Below are positions 15,286 through 24,802 of a stretch of DNA of 64,000 bases, piece by piece. This DNA comes from Paractinoplanes ovalisporus (lineage in GTDB: Bacteria > Actinomycetota > Actinomycetes > Mycobacteriales > Micromonosporaceae): the NCBI RefSeq assembly GCF_016834655.1, contig NZ_JAENHP010000017.1, positions 1 through 64,000 of the forward strand, given 5' to 3'. Within the stretch, counting starts at the first letter, position 1. Every line of letters starts with the position of its first letter. Below the pieces are notes generated by a model. The model did no database searches, was not told the origin of the DNA, and saw only the letters and a list, made by a program, of their open reading frames with translations. A program made the position numbers and the translations under genes.

Positions 15286-16438
15286 GCCGTTCCCGCTGCG
15301 GCACCACGGTGTAGCGCGGGTCCTTGGCCGACTCGACACCAGCCTCGAACACGCCGAAACGGGTCAGCGCCGAACCCGCCAGCAACGACACGCCGGCCAG
15401 CGCCGACACGACCCGACTGCGCCGCCCGACCACCGCCCCCACCGCCCCGGCCACCGTCAACGCCCGCGCGAGCCGCAGCAGCTTGCCCGGCCGTCCGTGG
15501 TGGTAGGGCTCGCTGAGCAGCCCGTAGTTGTTCTCGACCCGGTGCCCGGCCGCCAGCTCGACCGCCGCGCCCGCCACCGCCATCCGCCGCGCCGGTTTGC
15601 CCGGGGCCGCGATCAGCCCGACGCCGGCGCCACTGGCCAGCGCACTTCCGGCGAACATGAACGGCAGATCCGGGTAGACGGCGTTCCAACTGGGCACCGC
15701 AGTGTCGGCGAAGAGCACGGCCGTGTACGTCGCCAGCCCCGGAGCAAGCGCAGCCGCCCCGTAGCCCGCGGCCGCGCCCACCGGTGGCAGCACCCGCCGG
15801 GCCAGCCCGAGCACGCCGCGCTCCGGCAGCAGCGGCGCGACCTCGGCCGCCGCCGCCACACCGGCCGCGCCACCGAAGAAGCTCAGCAGCCAGGTGCCCA
15901 TCGACATCGGGGACGTCGGTTTGGCCACGCGCAGCATGTGGTGGAACCGCTCGGGGCGGCCCAGGTCTTTGATCAGGAAGAACGCGCTCGCGCCCAGCGC
16001 CCCCATCGTCGCCGCCCGGCCGGCCCGGCGCAGCACGACGTCACCGGTCGCCTGCCCACCCGCCGCGAGCAGCGCCGACCCCGCGGCCAGCCCACCGGTG
16101 AACAGGTAGATCGCGATGTCGTGGGTCCACACCGGAGGCCGCACGATCGGCCGCCCGTAGTAGGACTGGAAGTCGGCGCGCGGAACCATGGACCGGTCAC
16201 CGCCGCCGCGCTTGCCCCCATCACGACCGGAGCGCTGCGAGCCCTGCGAGCCGCTATCCGCCGCGCGAAAACCGGACCGTTGCGAACCGCCGCCCGGCCC
16301 GTGAGAACCGGAACGCTGCGAACCGCCGCCCGGCCCGTCAGAACCGGAACGCTGCGAACCGCCGCCCGGCCCGTGAGAACCGGAGCGCTGCGAACCGCCG
16401 TCCGGCGCGGGAGAAGGCGCGGGAGAAGCGGGGCTCAC
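15224..16438 (-). CDS. NrfD-family membrane subunit of formate dehydrogenase
   Basis: The 404-residue polytopic protein anchors FdhAB in the membrane and passes electrons to quinone. About eight or nine helices begin near residue 110 (WTHDIAIYLFTGGLAAGSAL). Family landmarks include DLGRPERFHHMLRVAKPTSP and SMGTWLLSFFGGAAG. Before them lies an unusual repeat tail of about 75 residues (GGSQRSGSHGPG units). The start is the GTG at 16438, overlapping the FdhB stop as GTGA, with GGGGAGG upstream. It is the third gene of the fdh operon. The conserved Arg and His suggest quinone reduction as in NrfD/PsrC relatives. Confidence 0.85.
   Translation of the reverse strand: MSPASPAPSPAPDGGSQRSGSHGPGGGSQRSGSDGPGGGSQRSGSHGPGGGSQRSGFRAADSGSQGSQRSGRDGGKRGGGDRSMVPRADFQSYYGRPIVRPPVWTHDIAIYLFTGGLAAGSALLAAGGQATGDVVLRRAGRAATMGALGASAFFLIKDLGRPERFHHMLRVAKPTSPMSMGTWLLSFFGGAAGVAAAAEVAPLLPERGVLGLARRVLPPVGAAAGYGAAALAPGLATYTAVLFADTAVPSWNAVYPDLPFMFAGSALASGAGVGLIAAPGKPARRMAVAGAAVELAAGHRVENNYGLLSEPYHHGRPGKLLRLARALTVAGAVGAVVGRRSRVVSALAGVSLLAGSALTRFGVFEAGVESAKDPRYTVVPQRERLNSRAATPGEPGPSPRTGKS
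16281..16410 (-). repeat. 36-bp tandem repeats encoding the N-terminal tail of the NrfD-like subunit
   Basis: Three 36-base units (16281-16316, 16317-16352, 16353-16388) and a partial fourth differ by only a few bases. Each encodes the 12-residue unit GGSQRSG(S/D)HGPG-like sequence. A Ser/Gly/Arg-rich repeat tail on an NrfD-family membrane anchor is unusual. Confidence 0.88.
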
Positions 16439-17526
16439 GGACGCCTCCCCGCGAACGCCACCACAGCCGCCGCGGCCATGGTCAACGCCGCCCACCCCGC
16501 CCGCTTCCACATGTGCGGCAGGTCGCGCGTCGGCACGATCGGGTCGGGCGGCAACCCGTACACCTCGGGCTCGTCGAGGAGCAGGAAGAACGCGCCGTCC
16601 CCGCCCACACCGTCGTCCTCGCTCTCCCCGTAGAGCTGGGCCGAAGCGACGCCCTCCGCGTGCAGTTTCTCGACCCGGGCCCGGGCCCGCTCCCGCAGTT
16701 CGTCGAGCTCACCGAACTGGATCGACTCGGTCGGGCACGCCTTGGCGCACGCCGGTTCCAGTCCGTCACCAAGGCGGTCGTAACAGAGCGTGCACTTCCA
16801 CGCGCGCCCGTCACCCTCGCGACGGTCGATCACCCCGTACGGGCATCCGGAAATGCAGTAACCGCAACCGTTGCAGATGTCGTCCTGCACGACGACCGTG
16901 CCGAACTCGGTGCGGAAGAGCGCGCCGGTCGGGCAGACGTCGAGGCAGCCGGCGTGGGTGCAGTGCTTGCAGACGTTCGACATCATCAGCCAGCGGAAGT
17001 CGCTGCGCGGCGCCGGGTCCGTACGGCCCGGCAGATCCGTCCCCGGCATACCAAGGAACTCAGGGCCAGCGCCGTGGAACCCGGTGCCGGCGCCGTGGAA
17101 CTTAGGGCCGGCGCCCACGAACTCAGTGCCGGCCGTGGCCGCCGCGGCGAGGGCGTCGACGGCCGGCGGGATACCCGGCTCGGTCCCGGTCGGCACGACT
17201 TGCTGGGACGCGACAACATTGGCCGCGGGAGCCGACGAAGGCCCGGTCGGGAGCCCGAGAAACGCTTGCGACCCCCGGGACGGCTGCTCGATGAACGCCA
17301 CATGCCGCCACGAATCCGCGCTCAACCCGCCCGTGTTGTCGTACGACTGCCCGAGCAGGTTGAACCCGTCGTCCGGCACCGCGTTCCACGTCTTGCAGGC
17401 CACCTCGCACGCCTTGCACCCGATGCACACGGACGTGTCGGTGAAGAACCCCATCCGCGGCGGCGCATCGGTGTACCCGGCGTCGGGCGCGGGATCGACC
17501 GGCCCGTACAGGCTGTTACTGCCCAT
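16435..17526 (-). CDS. fdhB: Formate dehydrogenase iron-sulfur (electron transfer) subunit
   Basis: The 363-residue subunit carries four [4Fe-4S] clusters between the molybdenum subunit and the membrane anchor. Cysteine motifs are CIGCKACEVAC (about residue 34), CKHCTHAGCLDVCPTGA (about 186), CNGCGYCISGCPYG and CTLCYDRL with a final CAKACPTES. Between the first and second motif there is an 80-90 residue low-complexity insertion with repeated GAG(T/P)(G/E)FHG-type residues, absent from standard FdhB. A hydrophobic C-terminal helix (AALTMAAAAVVAFAG) may anchor it. The start overlaps the fdhA stop by 11 bases. Confidence 0.92.
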   Translation of the reverse strand: MGSNSLYGPVDPAPDAGYTDAPPRMGFFTDTSVCIGCKACEVACKTWNAVPDDGFNLLGQSYDNTGGLSADSWRHVAFIEQPSRGSQAFLGLPTGPSSAPAANVVASQQVVPTGTEPGIPPAVDALAAAATAGTEFVGAGPKFHGAGTGFHGAGPEFLGMPGTDLPGRTDPAPRSDFRWLMMSNVCKHCTHAGCLDVCPTGALFRTEFGTVVVQDDICNGCGYCISGCPYGVIDRREGDGRAWKCTLCYDRLGDGLEPACAKACPTESIQFGELDELRERARARVEKLHAEGVASAQLYGESEDDGVGGDGAFFLLLDEPEVYGLPPDPIVPTRDLPHMWKRAGWAALTMAAAAVVAFAGRRP

Positions 17527-20500
17527 CGTCGTCCGGCTCCTCCACGGTCACGATCGGTGTGTGGTGCCCGGGAACCAGCCCCGCCCGCTCCCGATAATCC
17601 TGCACGTACCGCAGCAGATCATGCCCGGTGGGGCGGCGGCCCGGCCGGATGTCGCAGGTGCCCACCTTGCTCTCCTGGATGAGCACGTTGGGGTCGAGCG
17701 TGATCCCGATCAGGTCGTTGGCCGAGTCGCCGGTGACCAGGCCCTCGCCACCCCAGTGGTACGGCATCCAGAGCTGATGCACCGTGCGGCCCTCGATGCG
17801 CAGCGGCACGAGCCGGTCGGTGATCAGCACCTTGGCCTCGATGGCGGCGCGGGCGGTGACGATGTGCGCCCACCCCGTGTGCTCGAGGCCGCGCTCGGCC
17901 GCCAGCTCGGGTGACACCTCGACGAACATCTCCGGTTGCAGCTCCGACAGGTAGGCCAGCTGCCGGCTCATGCCGCCCGCGGTGTGATGCTCGGTGAGGC
18001 GGGAGGTGCTGAAGACGTACGGGAAAACCTCGGAATGTCGCTCGGGCGGGCTCGGATTGGTGGGGTTGTCGGAGCGGTCGTAGACCTTGCGGGTCGGGTT
18101 CGCCTGCTGGCCGTAGAGCGGGTTCCGCACCATCGATTCGGCCGGTTCGTAGTGTGTCGGCATCGGCCCGTCGATCAGGCCACCGGGCACGTAGAGCCAG
18201 CCCTTCCCGTCGCCCTGCATGATGAACGCGTCGTCACCCGAGATGGCCTCGACGCCGGACGCGCCCTCGGGCGGCCGATAGGAGGGCGGCTTCTTCTTCT
18301 CGAAGTCGGGCACGTCCTCGCCGACCCATTCGCCCTTGTCGGCGTCCCACCACACGTACTTCTTCCGCTCCGACCAGGGATTACCCTCCGGGTCGGCCGA
18401 CGCGCGGTTGTAAAGGGTGCGCCGGTTGGCCGGCCAGGCCCAGCCCCACTCGGGCGCGACGTAGTTCTGCTCACGCCCCGGTTTGCGCCGATTGGCCTGG
18501 TTGACGCCGTCGGCGAAGACACCCGTGTAGATCCAGCAGCCACCCGACGTGGAGCCGTCCGGTTTCATCTCGTTGAACGTGCTCAGCAGCTTGCCGGTGG
18601 TGAGGTCGTACCCGTTGATCTCCTTGAGCACGGCCTCGCCATCCGGCTCGTCACCCGAGCCGTAGTCCCAGGTCAAATTCAGAAGAGCCTGGTCCCGCGT
18701 ACGGGTCGATCCAGCCAGCCGTTCCCGGATGATCCGCCCGAGGTGGTAGAAGAACCACAGCTCGCTGCGCGCGTCGCCCGGCGGGTCGACAGCTTTCTCC
18801 CGCCACTGCAGCATGCGCTGGGTCTGCGTGAACGTGCCCTCCTTCTCGGCGTGGGAGGCGGCCGGCATGAAGAAGACCTCGGTCTTGCACTCCTCGGGCG
18901 ACATCTCCCCGGTGGCGATCTCGGGCCCGTTCTTCCAGAACGTCGCGCTCTCGATCATGTAGAGATCGCGGACCACGAGCCAGTCCAGGTTGGCCATACC
19001 CAGCCGTTGGGCCCGCCCGTGGGCCGAACCGACGGCCGGGTTCTGCCCGAGCAGGAAGTACCCCTTGATCTTCCCGTCGATCATGTCGAGGACCTGCTGG
19101 TAGGTGCCGTGGTCGCCGGTCAGGCGCGGCATCCAGCCGTAACCCCAGTCGTTCTCGGCCGTCGCCGCGTCACCGAAGTACGCCTTCATGAGACTCACCG
19201 CGTACGACTCGGCGTTGGCCCAGAAGCCCTTCTGCCCCGGATGGCGGATGTCGTCGACCCACTGCCGGAACGTCTCGTGCGTCTTGTAGTGCGGCATCGG
19301 CAGGTAGCCCGGCAGCAGGTTGAACAGCGTCGGGATGTCGGTCGAGCCCTGGATGCTGGCGTGCCCGCGCAGCGCCATCACCCCGCCACCCGGCCGGCCC
19401 ATGTTGCCCAGCAGCAGCTGGATGATCGCGCCGGTGCGGATGTACTGCACGCCCACGCTGTGCTGCGTCCAGCCCACCGAGTAGACCAGCGCGGTCGTAC
19501 GTTCGCGGCCCGAGTTCGCGGTCCACGCCTCACAGACCTCGAGGAACTTCGCTTGCGGTACGCCGCACAGCCGCTCGACGACCTCCGGCGTGTAGCGCGA
19601 GTAGTGCCGCTTGAGGATCTGATAGACGCAGCGCGGGTCCTTCAGAGTGGGGTCGCGGGGCACGTCGGCGGGCACCGGCGGGCCGTGCGACTCGTGCTGC
19701 TGGGCGCTGGCCGTCTCGCGGTCGGCGTGCGACTCGCCGTGGCTCTGCCCCTCGTGCTCCTGCCCCGCGTACATCCAGCTGGACTGGTCGTACGTGTTGG
19801 TCTCGGGGTTGTAGCCGCTGAACAGCCCGTCGAGATCCTCGGTGTCGAGGAAGTCCTCGCTGACGAGCATGGACGCGTTGGTGTACGCCAGCACGTACTC
19901 GCGGAAGTCCTTCTCGTTGCTGAGGATGTAGTTGACCACGCCGCCCAGGAACGCGATGTCGGCCCCCGCGCGCACCGGCAGATACGTGTGGGCCAGCGCG
20001 CTCGTACGCGTGAACCGCGGGTCGACGTGGATGACCTTCGCACCCCGGTTCTTGGCCTCGACGACCCACTGGAAGCCCACCGGGTGCGCCTCGGCCATGT
20101 TCGAGCCCTGGATGACGATGCAGTCGGCGTTAGCCAGATCCTGGAGGAATCCGGTGGCCCCGCCCCGGCCGAAGGAGGTTCCCAGACCGGGAACCGTGGC
20201 GGAGTGTCAAATACGCGCCTGGTTCTCGATCTGTATCGCGCCCATGGCGGTGAACAGCTTCTTGATCAGGTAGTTCTCTTCGTTGTCGAGCGTCGCCCCG
20301 CCGAGGCTGGAGATTCCCAACGTACGGTTGAGCGCCGTCCCGTGCTCGTCCGCGTCCTGCCAGGTCGCGTCGCGGGCCGCGAGCACCCGATCGGCGATCA
20401 TCTCCATCGCCGTCGGAAGATCAAGTTCTTCCCAGTCTTTCCCGTACGGCCTCCGGTAGAGCACCTTCTGCTGCCGGCGCTCGCTGTTCACGAGGCTGAG

Positions 20501-20776
20501 ACTGGCCGAGCCCTTGGGACAGAGCCGCCCCCGCGAGACCGGGCTGTCGGGGTCGCCCTCGATCTGGACAACTTTCTCGTCCTTCACGAAGATCCGCTGC
20601 CCGCACCCCACCGCACAGTAGGGGCAGACCGACTTGGCGACCCGGTCGGCGGTCTCGGTGCGGGCCGTGAGCTCCTTGGACTTCCTGGACTGGGCGGCCG
20701 CTCCCCGCCCGAGCGGGTCCGTGCCCGTCAGCTGCCGATAGACCGGCCAGCCTTCGATCCACGTCTTGACGCCCAC
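17516..20776 (-). CDS. fdhA: Formate dehydrogenase large subunit, selenocysteine-containing
   Basis: The 1,086-residue molybdopterin enzyme oxidises formate to CO2. An N-terminal [4Fe-4S] motif reads CPYCAVGCGQ (about residue 52) with CPKG after it. The frame is interrupted only by TGA at 20209-20207, in the context ENQARI-U-HSATVPGLGT, exactly the site of active-site Sec in FdnG/FdhF proteins, giving Sec190. Downstream are GSNMAEAHPVGFQWVVEAK, DPRFTRTSALA and the C-terminal dinucleotide-binding domain (MPYHWGGEGLVTGDSANDL). GTG at 20776 is chosen, with TTG at 20782 as alternative. No Tat signal is visible, so it probably acts on the cytoplasmic side. A standard gene finder would split it into two ORFs (17516-20098 and 20207-20782). 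Confidence 0.95.
20160..20209 (-). promoter_or_regulatory. Bacterial SECIS element after the fdhA UGA codon
   Basis: On the mRNA the UGA is followed after 12 bases by a perfect hairpin, GGUUCCC-GGUCU-GGGAACC (20195-20177). The seven-pair stem and the apical GGUCU loop match the SelB-binding loop of the E. coli fdhF SECIS. The spacing in codons is the same: UGA CAC, three codons, GUU, one codon, GGU CUG. It lies inside the coding frame, as expected for bacteria. Confidence 0.93.
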
Positions 20777-20886
20777 GATCAAACCCTAGCCCCCGTACGG
20801 GCGCCCCGCACCCGGACCACACGCGCGCTCCGCGAGGTTGTCCACAGATCGTGCCGACATAGCGCCCGGCGGCGATACTTGGACCG

Positions 20887-21123
20887 ATGGCCAGCTCCAC
20901 GAACGCCGAGATGCGACGGTGTCCCCGCTGCGGGCACCTCACGCGCGCCGACCGCATGGTCAAGGGCTTCGGCCGCGACTGCGCCACCCAGCTCGGCCTG
21001 GTCGGCCGTTCGATCGACGTCGGCCACGAGGGCCCCGACCTCTTCGACCTCCTGCCCGAGACGGAACCACCGGACGAATGCGACGGCGGCGACCGCCCGG
21101 CCGACCGCCCGTTCGGAGGGTGA
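20887..21123 (+). CDS. Small zinc-ribbon protein (DUF6011-like)
   Basis: The 78-residue protein has CPRCGHLTRADRMVKGFGRDC, a short Cys-X2-Cys plus Cys arrangement with the GFGRDCA pattern of the DUF6011 family of small actinobacterial proteins. The C-terminus is acidic. It is divergent from fdhA across a 104-base gap containing a TTGTCCACA DnaA-type box at 20838-20846. It ends 31 bases before the large STAND gene, so the two may be co-transcribed. The function is unknown. Confidence 0.65.
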   Translation: MASSTNAEMRRCPRCGHLTRADRMVKGFGRDCATQLGLVGRSIDVGHEGPDLFDLLPETEPPDECDGGDRPADRPFGG

Positions 21124-21154
21124 TTCTGTCGCACCCCTGCGCTTACATGATGGG

Positions 21155-24100
21155 GTGCGAACGCTGCGGGTCGGAGGTGCGGCGCTGCTGGCCGCCCTCG
21201 CCGCGGCCCTGTCCGGTGTCGCGATCAACGCTGCCACCGGCTCCCGGGCGCCGTGGTTCCCCACGATGGACAGCCACTACCTGTGGTGGGTGGCCGCCTC
21301 GGTCGTCGCGGTCTCCGTCGCTGCCCTGGTCTCGGCCCACGTCGTCGACAACCGTCTGGTCGCGCTGGTCCCGGCCCGGCACCAGGTCGAGCCGTGGGTG
21401 GAAGACCGCCCGGCCGAGGTCAACCTGATCGTCCGAGCCCTGCGACGCCGAGGCGCCCGCACGGTCGGCATCACCACGGCGGTGCACGGCGCGGGCGGCT
21501 TCGGCAAGACGACGGTCGCCCGCATGGTCCGCTCCGACCGCCGCATCCTGCGCCGCTTCCGCGGCCGGGTCTACTGGGTGACCCTGGGCCGCGACACCCG
21601 CCGCGGCGGCCTCGTCGAGCAGGTGAACGACCTGGTCAGACAGCTGGCCCCCGACCGCGCCCAGCCGTTCACCGACGTCCGCCAGGCCGCCGACCATCTG
21701 GCCGCCGTGCTCGCCGCCGGCCCCCGGCGCCTGCTGATTCTCGACGACGTGTGGTTCGACGACCAGCTGGCGGCCTTCCCGGTCGCGGGCCGGGCCGCCC
21801 GCCTGGTCACCACCCGCAACCCAGCCCTGGTCGGCGCCGACGGCGTGCCGGTCAAGGTCGACCAGATGTCGTCGTCGCAGGCCCGCAAGGTTCTCACCGC
21901 CGGGCTTCCGGAGCTCTCCCCTGCCCTGGTTGAGTCACTGCTGGCCGAAACCGGGCGCTGGCCCCTGCTCCTGCGCCTGCTCAACAAGATCCTCGTCGAA
22001 CAGCTCAGGCTGCGCTCCGACGCCGGGTCTCTGGCGACCGAGCTGCTGAGCCATCTGCGCCGCGGTGTCTCCTCGATCGACAACCTGACCGGCGTGCCGG
22101 TGCGCGAGCTCGACCTCGACGACCCCGACCAACGCGACGACGCGATCGCCGCGACCATCGAGGCGAGCACGAGCCTGCTCGACCAGGCCGAACGGCAGCT
22201 CTTCACCGAGCTGGCCGTCTTCGCCGAGGACGAGACGATCCCCGAGAGCCTGGTGAGTGCCCTCTGGGAGCGGACGAGCGACCGGTCCCGGCCCGAAAGC
22301 GTGGCGCTGTGCGGCAAGCTCGCCCGCCTGGCGCTGATCACGGCCGCGGACAACGGAACGATCACCCTTCACGACGTCGTCCGCGACTACCTGGGCGCCG
22401 AACTGGGCGAGTCCCGCATACGAGATCTGCACGGTTTCCTGGTCGAAGCGGCGGTCCCCGACATCAGTGAGGCCTGGCGTCAGCCGGTGTCGAACCGCTA
22501 CCTCGGCGACCACCTGATCCAGCACCTGATCGCGGCCGGGCGCGGCGAGGTCGCCGAGGCGGTGGCCACCGACTTCCGCTGGGCCGAAGCACGCTTCCGG
22601 GCATCCGGTCCGCTCGCGCCGCACGCCGACCTCAGCCTCGTCGAGGGCTCCCGCGCCGAACGTCTCCGGCGGCTGCTCGGCCAGATCAGCCACCTCGTGC
22701 GCCCGACTTTGCCCGAGTCGTCGGCCGTCGACATCTTCTACAGCCGGACGGCCCACGACGCGGATTGGGGCCCGCCTGCCCGGGCGGCGGCCGAGACGGC
22801 CGGCTGGCCAGGTCTGGTTGCCGACTGGCCGCTGCCCGACGTTCCGAACCCCGCGCTCCGGCGGACGCTCACCGGTCACGACGACGCCGTCCGCGCCCTG
22901 GCCATCGCGCCGGACGGGTCCTGGCTGGCGTCGGCCGGTGACGACCGCACCATCCGGATCTGGGACCCGCACACCGGCCGGCAGCTCCGCCGCATCGACT
23001 GCCAACAGAACTGGACGGCCGCGATCGAGATCTCCCCGGACGGCACCTGGATCGCCTCGGCGGGCGCCGACCGGACGGTACGTCTCTGGGACAGCCGGAC
23101 GGGTCGCCAGCGACTGCGATTGTCCGGGCATCGCTTGCCGGTCTCCGCCGTCGCGATCTCACCCGACGGCACCTGGCTCGCGTCGGCTTCTCAAGACTCG
23201 ACAATCCGGATCTGGGACACCGGCTCGGGAAAAGAACTTCGCCAGCTTCGCGCGCAGACCGAACCGCTCGTGGCTCTGGTCGTCGGGCCGGACGGCCGGT
23301 GGCTGGCATCTGGCTCGGCCGAGGGCACCATCCGGACCTGGGACACGGCAACGGGAACCGAGCAACAGAGCTTCCGTACGCTTCCGATCACCAGCCTCAC
23401 AGTTCACTCTGATGGCCGGAGCATCGTGGCGGGCGCCTTCTCTGGTGAACTCACTGTCTGGGATCCCGCCGTCCCTTCCGAAAGCCAGAGAATGGTCGAC
23501 CGCCCCGGCACGCTGAAGGCGCTGGCGTGCTCGCCGGACGGCATGTGGCTCGCCACCGGCAGCGACGCCAAGGTCGAACTGCGCCACCCCGGCACAGGTC
23601 TCCTGCTCTCGGAGCTGGCCGGGCACATGTCGACCGTCACTGACCTGACTTTCGCCCCGGACGGCTCCTGGCTGGCTTCATCAAGCGACGACGGAACGAT
23701 CCGTGTCTGGGACCCGGCCGCCGCTGCTCTTGTTCAAGACAGCACGAGACCGCCGTCGCGGGTGACGTCGTTGGCCGTCGCGCCAGACGGAACATGGTTG
23801 GCCGCGGCCGGCACCGTCGGGCTACGCATCATCGACGGGGTCACCGCCGCCACGAGGTTCAGGCTCGACGGCTACGCCCGCGAGCCCTACCAGATTCTGG
23901 GGACGGCGCCGGACGGTTCCTGGCTGCGAGCCGCGGTCGCCCGTGGTGTCCTCACCTGGGGTTCGAAGACCGGGGAGGTCCTGGACGGGTCACCTCCCCG
24001 ACGCGCGGACCGGGCGGCGCAATCCCACGACGGAACCTGGTTCGCGACCAGCCACCGCCAAGGCTCGATCCATCTGTGGGACGCCGACACCCACATGCAG

Positions 24101-24673
24101 CTGATGCGATTGAGCTGCCGCAATCGCTACGTGACGGCACTGGCCGTCGCCGTGGACGGCTCCTGGCTGGCGGCCGCCTGCCAGGGACGAGCCCGACCGG
24201 GTGGTTCCGACGGTGCGCGGCGCGTGATCCAGATCTGGGACGCGGCCACTGGCGCGGAGCGTGTGTTCATCCGCCAGACCTCCGAGGTCCATGCGCTGGC
24301 GGCGTCCCCCGACGGCACATGGCTGGCGTCGGCGAGCCTGCAGCCCTGGATCCGGATCTGGGACTCCGGCACGGGACGACACCTTCGCGACCTCGACGGG
24401 CACGTGGGCGGGGCGACCGATCTGGCCGTCGCCGTCGACGGAGGGTTGCTGGCTTCGGTGGGTCGGGATCAGTCCGTACGGGTCTGGGATCTCACGACTT
24501 TCAGCTGTGTCGCAGTCATGCGTCTCGAGCAGCCGATAGCTCACTGCGCATGGGATTCCGGCGGCAATGTTCTGTTCGTCGGGGGCGAGGCCGGGCTCTA
24601 CCGGTTCACGTTCCGCAGGCTGGCCCACGACTCGCCGGAAAGACACTCCGAACCAGGGCTGCGCAGCGGCTGA
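21155..24673 (+). CDS. Membrane-anchored NB-ARC (STAND) ATPase with about 14 WD40 repeats
   Basis: The 1,172-residue protein has two N-terminal membrane helices (residues 7-28 and 43-64). A NB-ARC-type NTPase follows, with Walker A HGAGGFGKTT (111-120) and Walker B RRLLILDDVW. A helical region comes next, then from about residue 569 a long run of WD40 blades (APDGSWLASAGDDRTIRIWD-type). About 14 blades can be counted, enough for two seven-bladed propellers; blades 9 and 10 are degenerate. STAND proteins are ATP switches that oligomerise on ligand binding, here presumably sensed by the propellers. No effector domain is present other than the membrane part. GTG at 21155 is chosen because the first membrane helix begins just after it. 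A defence or stress-sensing role is inference. Confidence 0.88.
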   Translation: MRTLRVGGAALLAALAAALSGVAINAATGSRAPWFPTMDSHYLWWVAASVVAVSVAALVSAHVVDNRLVALVPARHQVEPWVEDRPAEVNLIVRALRRRGARTVGITTAVHGAGGFGKTTVARMVRSDRRILRRFRGRVYWVTLGRDTRRGGLVEQVNDLVRQLAPDRAQPFTDVRQAADHLAAVLAAGPRRLLILDDVWFDDQLAAFPVAGRAARLVTTRNPALVGADGVPVKVDQMSSSQARKVLTAGLPELSPALVESLLAETGRWPLLLRLLNKILVEQLRLRSDAGSLATELLSHLRRGVSSIDNLTGVPVRELDLDDPDQRDDAIAATIEASTSLLDQAERQLFTELAVFAEDETIPESLVSALWERTSDRSRPESVALCGKLARLALITAADNGTITLHDVVRDYLGAELGESRIRDLHGFLVEAAVPDISEAWRQPVSNRYLGDHLIQHLIAAGRGEVAEAVATDFRWAEARFRASGPLAPHADLSLVEGSRAERLRRLLGQISHLVRPTLPESSAVDIFYSRTAHDADWGPPARAAAETAGWPGLVADWPLPDVPNPALRRTLTGHDDAVRALAIAPDGSWLASAGDDRTIRIWDPHTGRQLRRIDCQQNWTAAIEISPDGTWIASAGADRTVRLWDSRTGRQRLRLSGHRLPVSAVAISPDGTWLASASQDSTIRIWDTGSGKELRQLRAQTEPLVALVVGPDGRWLASGSAEGTIRTWDTATGTEQQSFRTLPITSLTVHSDGRSIVAGAFSGELTVWDPAVPSESQRMVDRPGTLKALACSPDGMWLATGSDAKVELRHPGTGLLLSELAGHMSTVTDLTFAPDGSWLASSSDDGTIRVWDPAAAALVQDSTRPPSRVTSLAVAPDGTWLAAAGTVGLRIIDGVTAATRFRLDGYAREPYQILGTAPDGSWLRAAVARGVLTWGSKTGEVLDGSPPRRADRAAQSHDGTWFATSHRQGSIHLWDADTHMQLMRLSCRNRYVTALAVAVDGSWLAAACQGRARPGGSDGARRVIQIWDAATGAERVFIRQTSEVHALAASPDGTWLASASLQPWIRIWDSGTGRHLRDLDGHVGGATDLAVAVDGGLLASVGRDQSVRVWDLTTFSCVAVMRLEQPIAHCAWDSGGNVLFVGGEAGLYRFTFRRLAHDSPERHSEPGLRSG

Positions 24674-24802
24674 TCAGGGGTCTAATCTGCATCCGCTCCC
24701 GTCACCCGGATCGGGGAGGGCGGGGACTCCGGCCGTCGCCCTCGGGCTTGGCCTGCTGCTTGCTGGAACCTGCGCCCGCGTGGCGTCGCGAAGGAGAAAC
24801 TG

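Noticed and set aside
20098..20209. Reading fdhA as two separate genes or a pseudogene with a stop
   Set aside because: The TGA lies in the exact Sec context, a SECIS hairpin follows at the right distance, and all four sel genes are present.
17936..21154. 5' part of a 2,245-codon plus-strand frame running into the STAND gene
   Set aside because: It is antisense to fdhA and has no domain. Homology and membrane helices begin only at the GTG at 21155.
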